64,000 nucleotides of DNA, taken from the NCBI RefSeq assembly GCF_041053055.1, contig NZ_CP163443.1, forward strand, positions 4,509,001-4,573,000. The letters are read 5' to 3'. The first letter of the stretch is position 1, and the number at the start of each line of letters is the position of its first letter. Positions 8,354 to 17,859 of the stretch are shown here, piece after piece. The notes under the pieces were generated by a model. The model saw only the letters and a list, made by a program, of their open reading frames with translations, was not told the DNA's origin and did not search any database. The translations under genes were made by a program, and so were the position numbers. The stretch is from Streptomyces sp. R41. Lineage in GTDB: Bacteria; Actinomycetota; Actinomycetes; Streptomycetales; Streptomycetaceae.

Positions 8354-8938
8354 ATGAACCCCGCGAAGACCGGCGACCCGGCGCGCCCCTACCACCACGG
8401 CGACCTGCGCCGCGCGATCCTCACCGCCGCGCTCGACGTCATCACCGTCGAGGGCCCGTCCGCGCTGAGCCTGCGCGACCTGGCCCGCCGCGCGGGCGTC
8501 TCGCACGCCGCCCCGGCCCACCACTTCAAGGACCGCACGGGCCTGCTCACCGCGATCGGCGCCGAGGGGTACGAGCTCCTCGCGGCCGCGCTGGCGGAGG
8601 CCGGCGACCTGAAAGACGCGGGCGTGCGCTACGTACGGTTCGCGCGTGAGCATCCCGCGCACTTCCAGGTGATGTTCACACCGGGACTGCTGCGTCAGAA
8701 CGACCTGGAGCTGACGACCGCCAGGACGCTCGCGGGCGAGCGCCTGCGCGCGGCGGTCACCTCCGTACCGGCCGAGGGCCGCGGCCCCGACGCCCGTCTC
8801 GCCTCGGTCGCCGCCTGGTCCCTCGCCCACGGCTTCGCCACACTGCTCCTGAGCCACAATCTGGACGGTCCGGTGGGCGATCAGGATCCCGAGGAGGTCT
8901 TCCGCGCCCTGACGGGAATGCTGTTCCGCTCCCTCTGA
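8354..8938 (+). CDS. TetR/AcrR-family transcriptional regulator (WHG/TetR_C_13 type)
   Basis: A 194-residue repressor. The helix-turn-helix is LSLRDLARRAGVSHAAPAHHFKDRTGLLTAIG (about residues 38-69), preceded by the YHHGDLR motif common in the TetR_C_13 (WHG) subfamily. The C-terminal ligand-binding half contains the REHPAHFQVMF segment characteristic of that group. It starts 19 bases after the second operator repeat, so it should autoregulate. The likely target is the divergent SCO6745-family gene; the inducer is unknown. Confidence 0.88.
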   Translation: MNPAKTGDPARPYHHGDLRRAILTAALDVITVEGPSALSLRDLARRAGVSHAAPAHHFKDRTGLLTAIGAEGYELLAAALAEAGDLKDAGVRYVRFAREHPAHFQVMFTPGLLRQNDLELTTARTLAGERLRAAVTSVPAEGRGPDARLASVAAWSLAHGFATLLLSHNLDGPVGDQDPEEVFRALTGMLFRSL

Positions 8939-8971
8939 CCGGGCGCGGCTCCCTCCCACAGCCGCGCCCGG
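8939..8971 (+). terminator. Hairpin terminator of the TetR gene
   Basis: CCGGGCGCGGCT and AGCCGCGCCCGG form a perfect 12-bp stem with a 9-base loop, starting immediately after the stop codon. Confidence 0.75.
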
Positions 8972-9088
8972 TTGAGCTCCATGACCAGCTCGCGCGCCGG
9001 GCGACCGCCGCCGAGGGCCAGGGCGCCCGGACCGCCGCCGCCCCTTCCCCCGTACGCGCCGGGCCGCGCCCGGACGCGGAGCCAGGTC

Positions 9089-12000
9089 CTACGACCCGAG
9101 AACCGAAGCCAGGAACTCTCCGGTCCACCCCAGCAACTCCCGTCCCACCAACGGCTTCCCGCCCACCTTCGCCGTCTTCGGGCGGGGCACCAGGATCTGG
9201 TGAGCGGCAGGCTTGATGACAGTGCCCGGGTACAGGCGCTTCAGGCGGAGTTCCTGGGACTCCCTCAACTCCACTGGGGCGAAGCGGATGTTGTTGCCCT
9301 GGAGAACGATCTCGCCGACGCCGCAGGCGCGCGCGAGCATCCGAAGGCCGGCCACCATCAGCAGGTTCTCCACCGGCTCGGGCAACTTGCCGTAGCGGTC
9401 GACGAGTTCCTCGCGTACGGACTTGATGTCCTGCTCCGTGTTGGCGGAGGCGATGGAACGGTAGGCCTGGAGGCGGAGCCGCTCGCCGGGGGCGTAGTCG
9501 TGCGGGACGTGCGCGTCGACCGGGACCTCGATCTTGACCTCCAGCGGCGGCTCCTCCTCCACGCCGCCTTCCAGCGAGGCGCGGTAGTCCGCGACCGCCT
9601 CGCCGACCATGCGTACGTAGAGGTCGAAGCCGACGCCCGCGATGTGACCGGACTGCTCGCCGCCGAGCAGATTGCCCGCGCCGCGGATCTCCAGGTCCTT
9701 CATCGCGACGTACATGCCCGCACCCATCTCGGTGTGCTGGGCGATGGTCGCGAGACGCTCGTGCGCCGTCTCCGTCAGCGGCTTCTCCGGGGGGTAGAGG
9801 AAGTACGCGTATCCGCGTTCCCGTCCGCGCCCGACTCGGCCTCGCAGCTGGTGCAGTTGGCTGAGGCCGAAGTTGTCGCCGCGCTCCACGATCAGCGTGT
9901 TGGCGTTGGAGATGTCGATGCCGGATTCGACGATCGTGGTCGACACGAGCACGTCGAACCTCTTCTCCCAGAAGTCGACGACCACCTGCTCCAGGGACTG
10001 CTCTCCCATCTGGCCGTGCGCCGTCGCGATGCGTGCCTCCGGGACGATCTCCCTGAGACGCGCGGCCGCGCGGTCGATGGACTCGACACGGTTGTGGATG
10101 TAGAAGACCTGGCCCTCGCGCAGCAGTTCGCGGCGGATGGCCGCGCCGATCTGCTTCTCCTCGTACGGGCCGACGAAGGTCAGGACCGGGTGCCGCTCCT
10201 CCGGGGGCGTGGTGATCGTCGACATCTCGCGGATGCCCGTGACCGCCATCTCCAGGGTGCGCGGAATCGGGGTCGCGGACATCGTCAGCACGTCGACGTT
10301 GGCGCGCAGCTTCTTCAGCTGCTCCTTGTGCTCGACGCCGAAGCGCTGCTCCTCGTCGACGACGACCAGGCCCAGGTCCTTGAACTTCGTCTCCGCCGAA
10401 AACAGCCGGTGGGTGCCGATGACGACGTCCACCGCACCGTCGCGCAGGCCCTCCAGGACCGCCTTGGCCTCCGTGTCCGTCTGGAAGCGGCTGAGCGCCC
10501 TTACGTTCACCGGGAATTGCGAGTAGCGCTCGGAGAATGTGCCGAAGTGCTGCTGCACAAGGAGGGTCGTGGGGACGAGCACGGCCACCTGCTTGCCGTC
10601 CTGCACCGCCTTGAAGGCCGCGCGGACCGCGATCTCCGTCTTGCCGTAGCCCACGTCGCCGCAGACCAGGCGGTCCATCGGGACCGTCTTCTCCATGTCC
10701 TCCTTGACCTCGGCGATCGTTGTCAGCTGGTCCGGGGTCTCCGCGTACGGGAAGGCGTCTTCCAGCTCGCGCTGCCACGGGGTGTCGGAGCCGAACGCGT
10801 GCCCGGGCGCCGCCATGCGCGCGCTGTACAGCTTGATCAGATCCGCCGCGATCTCCTTGACCGCCTTCTTGGCGCGCGCCTTGGTCTTCGTCCAGTCGGC
10901 GCCGCCCAGGCGATGCAGCGTGGGGGCCTCGCCACCGACGTACTTGGTGATCTGCTCCAGCTGGTCGGTCGGGATGTACAGGCGGTCGCCGGGCTGGCCG
11001 CGCTTGGCTGGGGCGTACTCCACGACCAGGTACTCGCGGGTCGCGCCCTGGACCGTGCGCTGCACCATCTCGATGTAGCGGCCGACGCCGTGCTGCTCGT
11101 GCACGATGTAGTCGCCCGCTTCGAGGGTGAGCGGGTCGATGGTCTTTCGGCGGCGGGCCGGCATGCGGGCGCCGTCCTTGCCGGCCGCCTTCTGGCCGGA
11201 GAGGTCGGTCTCGGTGAGGACGGCGAGCTTCAGCGCCGGGTCGACGAAGCCGTAGTCGATGGAGCCGCACGCCACATGGACGACGGAGGGGCTGATGGCC
11301 GCCAGGTCCGTGTCGAGGCGGGCCGCGATGCCCTCGCCGCCGAGGACCTCGACGGTACGGGCGGCGGGGCCGTGTGCCTCGGTGACGTACACGGTGCGCC
11401 AGCCGTCGGCGAGCCAGCCCTTGGTGTCGGCGAGGGCCCGCGCGGTGTCGCCGCGGTAGGTCTCGGGGGCGTGCATGCCCAGCTTGAGGGTGTCCGCGTC
11501 GAGGTCTTCGTCTGCCGCGAACGGCGACACCGACCACCACATCATGTCCAGCTCACGCGCCCGGTCCCGTACGTCCGCGATGGACCACAGGGAGGCCGCG
11601 TCCACATCGATGGGGGCCTCGCCGCCGCCGGCGGTCGCCGCCCAGGACGCCTGCAGGAACTCCTGCGACGTCGCCACCAGGTCCGCGGCCCGCGTCCGCA
11701 CCCGCTCCGGATCGCAGACGACGGCCATCGAACCCTTGGGCAGGACGTCGAGCAGCAGCTCCATGTCGTCGACCAGGACCGGTGCCAGCGACTCCATTCC
11801 CTCTACGGCGATGCCCTCGGCGATCTTGCCGAGCAGCTCGCCCAGCTCCGGGTGCTCCTCGGCCAGCCTGGCGGCCCGCTCCCGTACGTCGTCCGTGAGC
11901 AGCAGCTCGCGGCAGGGCGGCGCCCACAGGCCGTGCTCGGCGACTTCGAGGGAGCGCTGGTCGGCGACCTTGAAGTAGCGGATCTCCTCGACGTCGTCGC

Positions 12001-12619
12001 CCCAGAACTCCACGCGCAGCGGGTGCTCCTCGGTGGGCGGGAAGACGTCCAGGATGCCGCCGCGGACCGCGAACTCGCCGCGCTTCTCGACCAGCTCGAC
12101 CCGCGAGTACGCGGCTGCCGCGAGCGCTTCGACGACCTCGCCCAGGTCGGCGCTCTGGCCCGTGCGCAACGCCACCGGCTCCAGGTCGCCGAGGCCCTTG
12201 ACCTGCGGCTGCAGCACGGAGCGGACCGGGGCGACGACGACCGAGACCGGGCCGGTCTCCGGGTCGTCGGGACGCGGGTGGGCCAGCCGCCGCAGCACGG
12301 CGAGGCGACGGCCGACGGTGTCGCTGCGCGGGGACAGCCGCTCGTGCGGGAGCGTCTCCCACGACGGGTACTCGACGATGCCCTCCGACGGGAGGAGGGA
12401 CCTCAGCGCCGCGGCCAGGTCCTCGGCCTCGCGGCCCGTCGCCGTCACCGCCAGTACGGGACGGCCGGCCTCGCGGGCCAGGGCCGCCACCGCGAAGGGG
12501 CGGGCCGCGGGTGGGCCGACCAGGTCGACATGCGTACGGTTGCCGTCGGCGGCGGCCCTCACCGCTTCCGCGAGGGCGGCGTCCTTGACGACGACGTCGA
12601 GCAGACCGTGCAGGCTCAT
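9089..12619 (-). CDS. mfd: Transcription-repair coupling factor Mfd
   Basis: A 1176-residue protein, normal for the family. The UvrB-like N-terminus is visible (YPSWETLPHERLSPR), followed by the RNA-polymerase interaction domain and a RecG-like translocase with Walker A GDVGYGKTE around residue 655 and the DEEQRFG box around 755; a TRCF C-terminal domain ends the chain. Mfd strips stalled RNA polymerase from lesions and recruits UvrA. GGAAG precedes the ATG. It is transcribed alone, toward the TetR gene, with the TetR terminator beyond its stop. Very long open frames on the opposite strand are GC-bias shadows. Confidence 0.98.
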   Translation of the reverse strand: MSLHGLLDVVVKDAALAEAVRAAADGNRTHVDLVGPPAARPFAVAALAREAGRPVLAVTATGREAEDLAAALRSLLPSEGIVEYPSWETLPHERLSPRSDTVGRRLAVLRRLAHPRPDDPETGPVSVVVAPVRSVLQPQVKGLGDLEPVALRTGQSADLGEVVEALAAAAYSRVELVEKRGEFAVRGGILDVFPPTEEHPLRVEFWGDDVEEIRYFKVADQRSLEVAEHGLWAPPCRELLLTDDVRERAARLAEEHPELGELLGKIAEGIAVEGMESLAPVLVDDMELLLDVLPKGSMAVVCDPERVRTRAADLVATSQEFLQASWAATAGGGEAPIDVDAASLWSIADVRDRARELDMMWWSVSPFAADEDLDADTLKLGMHAPETYRGDTARALADTKGWLADGWRTVYVTEAHGPAARTVEVLGGEGIAARLDTDLAAISPSVVHVACGSIDYGFVDPALKLAVLTETDLSGQKAAGKDGARMPARRRKTIDPLTLEAGDYIVHEQHGVGRYIEMVQRTVQGATREYLVVEYAPAKRGQPGDRLYIPTDQLEQITKYVGGEAPTLHRLGGADWTKTKARAKKAVKEIAADLIKLYSARMAAPGHAFGSDTPWQRELEDAFPYAETPDQLTTIAEVKEDMEKTVPMDRLVCGDVGYGKTEIAVRAAFKAVQDGKQVAVLVPTTLLVQQHFGTFSERYSQFPVNVRALSRFQTDTEAKAVLEGLRDGAVDVVIGTHRLFSAETKFKDLGLVVVDEEQRFGVEHKEQLKKLRANVDVLTMSATPIPRTLEMAVTGIREMSTITTPPEERHPVLTFVGPYEEKQIGAAIRRELLREGQVFYIHNRVESIDRAAARLREIVPEARIATAHGQMGEQSLEQVVVDFWEKRFDVLVSTTIVESGIDISNANTLIVERGDNFGLSQLHQLRGRVGRGRERGYAYFLYPPEKPLTETAHERLATIAQHTEMGAGMYVAMKDLEIRGAGNLLGGEQSGHIAGVGFDLYVRMVGEAVADYRASLEGGVEEEPPLEVKIEVPVDAHVPHDYAPGERLRLQAYRSIASANTEQDIKSVREELVDRYGKLPEPVENLLMVAGLRMLARACGVGEIVLQGNNIRFAPVELRESQELRLKRLYPGTVIKPAAHQILVPRPKTAKVGGKPLVGRELLGWTGEFLASVLGS

Positions 12620-12963
12620 GAAGGGCTTCCATCCCGGGGAGTGGGCAACGCGAACCGCCCGACACGTGTTACGGGCCGGGGGTCTTAAGCGTACGACGCC
12701 GAGGTGCGGGGCGCCGGGCCTGTGGACAACGCCCGGCTTTCCGTGCCCGGCGTGGGTGCGGGCGTCCCGAGAAGTGGCCGCGCCTCGTCAGGGGCGCGGG
12801 GAACGGCGCGACCAGCCCCCACCCACCCGGAGCCGAAAAACAACCCCGAGGGGGTCCAGGGGCAGAGCCCCCGGGAAGATGGGACGGGTAGGGGCGGCGG
12901 AGGCGAGATCCACCCACGCCCACCCCCACCCGCACTTGCTCCCCCGCCCAAGGACCACACCCC
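12620..12963. other. Gene-free divergent spacer between mfd and the DUF2079 gene
   Basis: 344 bases with no credible gene. It holds a 7-bp hairpin (GCCGGGC at 12713-12719 with GCCCGGC at 12731-12737, followed by TTT) and one copy of the dispersed GC-rich repeat at 12790-12915. Promoters for mfd and the DUF2079 gene must lie here, but no clear elements were found. Confidence 0.6.
12790..12915 (+). repeat. Dispersed intergenic GC-rich repeat, copy 1
   Basis: It begins AGGGGCGCGGGGAACGGCGC, passes through a hairpin-forming segment (GGGGGTCC/GGGCAGAGCCCCC area) and ends with GGGTAGGGGCGGCGGAGG. The same blocks recur near 47300, 61912 and, inverted, near 29710. Confidence 0.7.
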
Positions 12964-14397
12964 GTGCACACAGCCCAGGCCGCCGCCCCACCGGACCGCG
13001 CCCCGGCAACCCCCCACATACCCCGGCCGGTCACGCCCGCCCCCACCCGTGACCGGCGCCCCCTCGACCCGCACCTCCTGGCCACCGTCCTCTTCGTGGC
13101 GTACGCGGCGCTCTCCCTCGGCCGCTACCGCCACCTCGCCACCAAGTCCTGGGACCTCGGCATCTTCGAGCAGGCAGTCCGCGCCTACGCCCACCTCCAG
13201 GCCCCGGTGGCCGATCTCAAGGGCCCCAGCACGAACATCCTCGGCGACCACTTCAGCCCCATCACGGCGCTGCTCGCCCCGGCCTACCGGCTGTTCCCCA
13301 CGCCCGTCACCCTCCTCGTCGCGCAGGCCGCGCTGCTCGCGCTGTCCGCCGTGCCGGTCACCCGAGCCGCGGCGAGGCTTCTCGGGCGGCACCGCGGGCT
13401 CGCGCTCGGGGCCGCGTACGGGCTCTCCTGGGGCATCCAGCGCACCGTCGACTTCGACTTCCACGAGATCTGCTTCGCCGTCCCGCTGATCGCCTTCGCC
13501 CTCGAAGCGCTCCTCGCCCACCGCCGGCGCGCGGCCCTCCTGTGGGCACTCCCCCTGGTGCTGGTGAAGGAGGATCTCGGTCTGACGCTGGCCGCGATCG
13601 CCCTGGTGGTCGCGGTGCGGGCGCGGCGCTCGTCCCGGCGGGCCGCGCTGTACGCCCTCGGAGTCGCCGCCCTCGGCGTCCTGGCCACGGTCGTCACCCT
13701 CACGCTGGTGATACCGGCCTTCAACACCGGGGACACCTACGCCTACTGGGGCAAGATCGGTGACGCGGGCAGCCCCCTCGACGGCATGGGCACCAAACTC
13801 CGTACCCTCGCGTGGCTGCTGATCCCCACCACCGGCCTGCTCGCCCTGCGCTCCCCGCTCCTCCTGGTCGCCCTGCCGACCCTGGGCTGGCGCTTCGGCT
13901 CCTCGGACGCGCACTACTGGGGAACGGACTGGCACTACAGCGCGGTCCTGATGCCGGTCCTCTCACTCGCCCTCGCCGACGCGCTCTCCCGCGCCCGCTA
14001 CAGCCCGCGCCCGTGGCTGCGTTCGTACGCGCTGCACCTCCCGGCCGCCGTCGCCGCGGCCTCCCTCGCGCTGACGACCACACTCCCGCTGTCCCTGCTG
14101 ACCGAGCCCGACGCGTATCGCAAACCCGCGCGCGTGAGTGACGTCGAGCGGATGCTGGCGCTCGTCCCGGACGGGGCGAGCGTCGAGGCGAACACCGGGC
14201 CGAGCAGCCGGCTCACCTCGCGCTGCCGGGTCTTCTGGGTCGGCACCACCCATGGCATCACCCCGGACTTCATCGCCCTGGACAACACCTCCCGCTCCGT
14301 CCACGACGTCCAGGCGTACGCTCGTCAGCTGCACCCGCACGCCGAGTACGCCGTCGTCGGCGCCGCCTACGGCTACGTACTCCTCGAACGGCGGTAG
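12964..14397 (+). CDS. DUF2079 multi-spanning membrane protein
   Basis: A 477-residue integral membrane protein with roughly ten hydrophobic segments. It carries the DUF2079 hallmarks: SWDLGIFEQAV near residue 62, GDHFSPI, and the TVDFDFHEICF segment around residue 160, then VKEDLGL. The family resembles GT-C fold glycosyltransferases (the acidic residues in DLGIFEQ and in VKEDLG would be catalytic), but no substrate is known. The GTG start follows AAGGA. It is convergent with the ABC permease gene and separated from it by a strong terminator. Confidence 0.85.
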   Translation: MHTAQAAAPPDRAPATPHIPRPVTPAPTRDRRPLDPHLLATVLFVAYAALSLGRYRHLATKSWDLGIFEQAVRAYAHLQAPVADLKGPSTNILGDHFSPITALLAPAYRLFPTPVTLLVAQAALLALSAVPVTRAAARLLGRHRGLALGAAYGLSWGIQRTVDFDFHEICFAVPLIAFALEALLAHRRRAALLWALPLVLVKEDLGLTLAAIALVVAVRARRSSRRAALYALGVAALGVLATVVTLTLVIPAFNTGDTYAYWGKIGDAGSPLDGMGTKLRTLAWLLIPTTGLLALRSPLLLVALPTLGWRFGSSDAHYWGTDWHYSAVLMPVLSLALADALSRARYSPRPWLRSYALHLPAAVAAASLALTTTLPLSLLTEPDAYRKPARVSDVERMLALVPDGASVEANTGPSSRLTSRCRVFWVGTTHGITPDFIALDNTSRSVHDVQAYARQLHPHAEYAVVGAAYGYVLLERR

Positions 14398-14413
14398 CTC
14401 CGAGACACGCCGC

Positions 14414-14454
14414 GGGCCCGGTCCGAGGAGATCGACTCTCCTCGGACCGGGCCC
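14414..14454. terminator. Strong bidirectional terminator
   Basis: A perfect 18-bp stem (GGGCCCGGTCCGAGGAGA at 14414-14431, complement at 14437-14454) with a 5-base loop TCGAC. It serves the convergent DUF2079 and ABC permease genes. Confidence 0.85.
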
Positions 14455-14503
14455 ATCCCCCGCAACCCCCGTACGCGGTGGCTGTGCGGCGGCCTCTCGG
14501 CCG

Positions 14504-17074
14504 CTAGTCGGTGGCGATCGCGTTCAGCACATTCATCCGGCCCGCCCGGAACGCCGGGATCAGGGCGGCGAACAGGCCCACGAACGCCGAGCCGATGAAG
14601 ACGAAGGTGATCGTCGGCCACGGGATGTCCAGGACCTTCAGGCCCTCCAGGGCGAGGAGCTTCTGGGCGGTGGCGCCCCAGCTCATGCCCAGGCCGAGGC
14701 CGAGGAGGGCGCCGAAGAGGGCGATGACGACCGACTCCAGGCGGATCATGCGGCGCAGCTGGCGGCGGGAGAGGCCGATGGCGCGCATCAGGCCGATCTC
14801 GCGGGTGCGCTCGACGACCGACAGGGCCAGGGTGTTCACCACGCCCAGGACCGCCACGACGATCGCCAGGGCCAGCAGACCGTAGACCATGTTCAGGAGC
14901 TGGCCGATCTGGTCCTTCAACTCCTGCTTGTAGTCCGTCTGGTCGCGGACCTGGTACTGCGGGTAGGGCTCCATGGACTTCTTCAGGGCGGCGTACGCCT
15001 GCTTCTCCTGGCCGTCCTTGGCCTTGGCGAACATGATCTCGTTCGGCGGGATCTTGTTCGCGGGCAGGTACTTCTTCATCGTCTCGATGCTCGTGTACCG
15101 GGCGCCCTTGTCGATGGCCACGTCGTCGTCCGTGATGGCCGCGACCTTGAGCTTCGCCGTCTTGCCGCCCTTGAAGGCGACGCTCACGGTGTCGCCGAGC
15201 TTCACCCCGTGCTTCTTGGCGTAGTCCGAGCCGACCGACATGGCGTCCTTGCCGTACGCCGCCGACAGCTCACCGGCGGTCGTCTTGCGGCGCAGGTCCT
15301 GGGCGTAGGAGGGGTCAGCTGCTGTGATCCCCGAGTCGTCGACCTGGCCGTCCGGCGAGGTCGTCCTGGCTTCGAGGTCCTTGTAGCGGGTGACGTGCTC
15401 CAGGCCCGGCGTCGCCTCCATGGCCTTCTCGGCCTGCAGCACGATCCGCTGGTTGCCCTGGACGATGAAGTCCGCGCCGACCGACTTGTCGAGCTCGTCC
15501 GTCGCCGACGCCACCATGGACGATCCGACCACGGAGAGGCAGGCGACCAGCGCCAGGCCGATCATCAGGGCGGCACCGGTGGCGCCCGTACGGCGCGGGT
15601 TGCGCAGCGCGTTGCGCTCGGCGAGCCGGCCGACCGGGCCGAACATGCGCAGCAGTACGGCGCTGATGACCCGGACCACCCCGCCCGCGAGCAGCGGGCC
15701 GATGATCACGAAGCCGATCAGGGTGAGGACGACACCCGCGCCCAGCACCAGCGAACCGTCGCTGGCCTTGTCGGCGGTGGCCGCCGTGTAGAGCGCGAAG
15801 GCTCCGGCGCCGGTCAGCACCAGGCCGATCAGACCGCGTACGAGACCGGCCTTGCCGTCCGCCGGGGTGCCGGCGTCGCGCAGCGCGGCCATCGGGGAGA
15901 CCTTGCCGGCGCGGCGGGCCGGGAGGTAGGCGGCGAGGACGGTGACCACGACGCCCAGCAGCAGGCCCACCACCGGGGTGGTCGCCTTCACCGTGAGATC
16001 GCGGGTCGACAGGTCCATGCCCATCGACGACATGATCTTCATCAGGCCGACCGCGAGGCCGACGCCCGCGCCGACACCGAGGATCGAACCGAAGCAGCCG
16101 AGCAGCAGCGCCTCGACCAGGACCGACCGGTTGACCTGCTTGCGGGAGGAGCCGATGGCACGCATCAGGCCGATCTCGCGGGTGCGCTGGGCGACCAGCA
16201 TCGAGAAGGTGTTGATGATCAGGAAGATGCCCACCAGGAACGCGATGCCGGCGAAGCCGAGCATGGCGTACTTGATGACGTTCATGAACGAGCTGATGCC
16301 CTTGCGGTTCTCATCAGAGTTCTCCTTCTGCGTCTGGATCTTGAAGGATCCCGACCCGTCGAGCACCGAGGAGACGCTCTGCTTGAGCTGCGCGTCCGAG
16401 ACACCGGACGCGGCGGAGAGGTTGATCTGCGTGAACCGGCCGGTGGCGCCGAGCAGTTCGCGCTGGGCGGTGGCGGTGTCGAAGTAGACGACGGCGGCAC
16501 CCGGGTTGGTCACCTTGAAGGTGGCGATACCGACGATCTTCGCCTTGAAGTCACCGGTGACCGCGATGGTGCGCAGTTCGTCGCCCATCTTCAGGTGGTG
16601 CTTGTCGGCGGTGTCGGCGTCGACCATCACCTCGGTCGGGCCGCGCGGGGCGTGGCCCTGCGTGATCTCCATGGACCGGAGGTCATTGCGCGTCCAGTTG
16701 CCCGCGATGGTCGGGGCGCCGGTGGTGGACCCCATGTTCTTGTTGTCGCTGTTGACGACGGTCACGTTCATCGAACTGACCGCGCCCTCGGCGGACTTGA
16801 CGCCCTCCGCCTTCTTCGCACGCTCCAGTACGGAGGCCGACACCGACTCGGGCTTGCCGTTCTGCGGGGTGTCGTCGCTCTTGGCCGCCTTGGGCAGCAC
16901 CGTCACATCGGAGGAGGTGACCGCGAACAGCTTGTCGAACGTCGTGTTCATCGTGTCGGTGAACACCAGGGTGCCGCAGACGAACGCCACCGACAGCAGG
17001 ACCGCCACGGCCGACAGCGCCATGCGCCCCTTGTGCGCGAAGAAGTTGCGCATCGAGGTCTTCAGGACGGTCAT
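14504..17074 (-). CDS. ABC transporter permease with two FtsX domains
   Basis: An 856-residue protein. An N-terminal membrane segment (GRMALSAVAVLLSVAFVCGTLVF) is followed by a large MacB-type periplasmic core domain, an FtsX block of three membrane helices (IKYAMLGFAGIAFLVGIFLIIN, about 270-400), two further helices, a second extracytoplasmic domain and a C-terminal FtsX block. The sequence RTREIGLMRAIG occurs in both halves, showing an internal duplication. Such permeases work with LolD/MacB ATPases in lipoprotein extraction, peptide export or signalling; the substrate is unknown. Its ATG overlaps the stop of the ATPase gene (ATGA). Confidence 0.93.
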   Translation of the reverse strand: MTVLKTSMRNFFAHKGRMALSAVAVLLSVAFVCGTLVFTDTMNTTFDKLFAVTSSDVTVLPKAAKSDDTPQNGKPESVSASVLERAKKAEGVKSAEGAVSSMNVTVVNSDNKNMGSTTGAPTIAGNWTRNDLRSMEITQGHAPRGPTEVMVDADTADKHHLKMGDELRTIAVTGDFKAKIVGIATFKVTNPGAAVVYFDTATAQRELLGATGRFTQINLSAASGVSDAQLKQSVSSVLDGSGSFKIQTQKENSDENRKGISSFMNVIKYAMLGFAGIAFLVGIFLIINTFSMLVAQRTREIGLMRAIGSSRKQVNRSVLVEALLLGCFGSILGVGAGVGLAVGLMKIMSSMGMDLSTRDLTVKATTPVVGLLLGVVVTVLAAYLPARRAGKVSPMAALRDAGTPADGKAGLVRGLIGLVLTGAGAFALYTAATADKASDGSLVLGAGVVLTLIGFVIIGPLLAGGVVRVISAVLLRMFGPVGRLAERNALRNPRRTGATGAALMIGLALVACLSVVGSSMVASATDELDKSVGADFIVQGNQRIVLQAEKAMEATPGLEHVTRYKDLEARTTSPDGQVDDSGITAADPSYAQDLRRKTTAGELSAAYGKDAMSVGSDYAKKHGVKLGDTVSVAFKGGKTAKLKVAAITDDDVAIDKGARYTSIETMKKYLPANKIPPNEIMFAKAKDGQEKQAYAALKKSMEPYPQYQVRDQTDYKQELKDQIGQLLNMVYGLLALAIVVAVLGVVNTLALSVVERTREIGLMRAIGLSRRQLRRMIRLESVVIALFGALLGLGLGMSWGATAQKLLALEGLKVLDIPWPTITFVFIGSAFVGLFAALIPAFRAGRMNVLNAIATD

Positions 17075-17859
17075 GATGTACGTCCCCGGGCGTCGAAGTC
17101 CTTCATGCGGTCCAGGACCTGCTCGGCCGTCGGCTGGTACATCTCGTCGACGATCCTGCCGTCCGCGAGATACAGCACACGGTCCGCGTACGAGGCCGCC
17201 ACCGGGTCGTGCGTGACCATCACGATGGTCTGGCCGAGCTCGTCCACGGAACGGCGCAGGAAGCCCAGCACCTCGGCCCCCGCACGGGAGTCCAGGTTTC
17301 CGGTCGGCTCGTCACCGAAGATGATCTCGGGCCGGGCGGCTAGTGCCCGCGCCACCGCGACGCGCTGCTGCTGACCGCCGGAGAGCTGGTTCGGGCGGTG
17401 CTTGAGGCGGTCGGCGAGCCCTACGGTCTCCACGACCTGGTCCAGCCAGCCCTTGTCCGGCTTGCGGCCGGCGATGTCCATCGGCAGCGTGATGTTCTCC
17501 AGCGCGTTCAGCGTCGGCAGCAGGTTGAACGCCTGGAAGATGAAGCCGATCCGGTCCCGGCGCAGCTGTGTGAGCTTCTTGTCCTTGAGCCCGGTGATCT
17601 CGGTCTCGTCCAGGTGGATCTGGCCGCTCGTCACGGTGTCGAGCCCGGCGAGGCAGTGCATCAACGTGGACTTGCCGGACCCCGAGGGGCCCATGATCGC
17701 GGTGAACTGGCCGCGTGCGATGTCCACGTCGATGTGGTCCAGTGCGACGACGCGGGTCTCCCCCGACCCGTACGCCTTCACGACCTGCCGCGCTCGCGCG
17801 GCAACGGCCGTACGCCCTCCAGTGCCCCCGTGCCTGGGAATGGTCACAGCCGATGTCAC
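17071..17859 (-). CDS. ABC transporter ATP-binding protein (LolD/MacB type)
   Basis: A 262-residue ATPase. Walker A GPSGSGKST is at 57-65, Q-loop FIFQAFNLLP around 107-116, signature LSGGQQQ at 159-165, Walker B EIIFGDEP at 178-185, and the H-loop VTHDP follows. The LPTLNALENI stretch is typical of the LolD/MacB/FtsE class that drives FtsX-type permeases. It is the first gene of the two-gene exporter operon and overlaps the permease start by four bases. A basic N-terminal extension of about 20 residues precedes the fold, so a later start is possible. Confidence 0.95.
   Translation of the reverse strand: MTSAVTIPRHGGTGGRTAVAARARQVVKAYGSGETRVVALDHIDVDIARGQFTAIMGPSGSGKSTLMHCLAGLDTVTSGQIHLDETEITGLKDKKLTQLRRDRIGFIFQAFNLLPTLNALENITLPMDIAGRKPDKGWLDQVVETVGLADRLKHRPNQLSGGQQQRVAVARALAARPEIIFGDEPTGNLDSRAGAEVLGFLRRSVDELGQTIVMVTHDPVAASYADRVLYLADGRIVDEMYQPTAEQVLDRMKDFDARGRTS

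Noticed and set aside
8757..12688. Very long open frames on both strands overlapping mfd (up to about 1238 codons).
   Set aside because: They are GC-bias shadows: the mfd frame has all family motifs, while the others are Arg/Gly/Pro-rich with no recognisable domain.
12713..12740. The GCCGGGC/GCCCGGC hairpin followed by TTT as a terminator of mfd.
   Set aside because: It lies upstream of the mfd start, not after its stop. At most it is an element of the divergent spacer.
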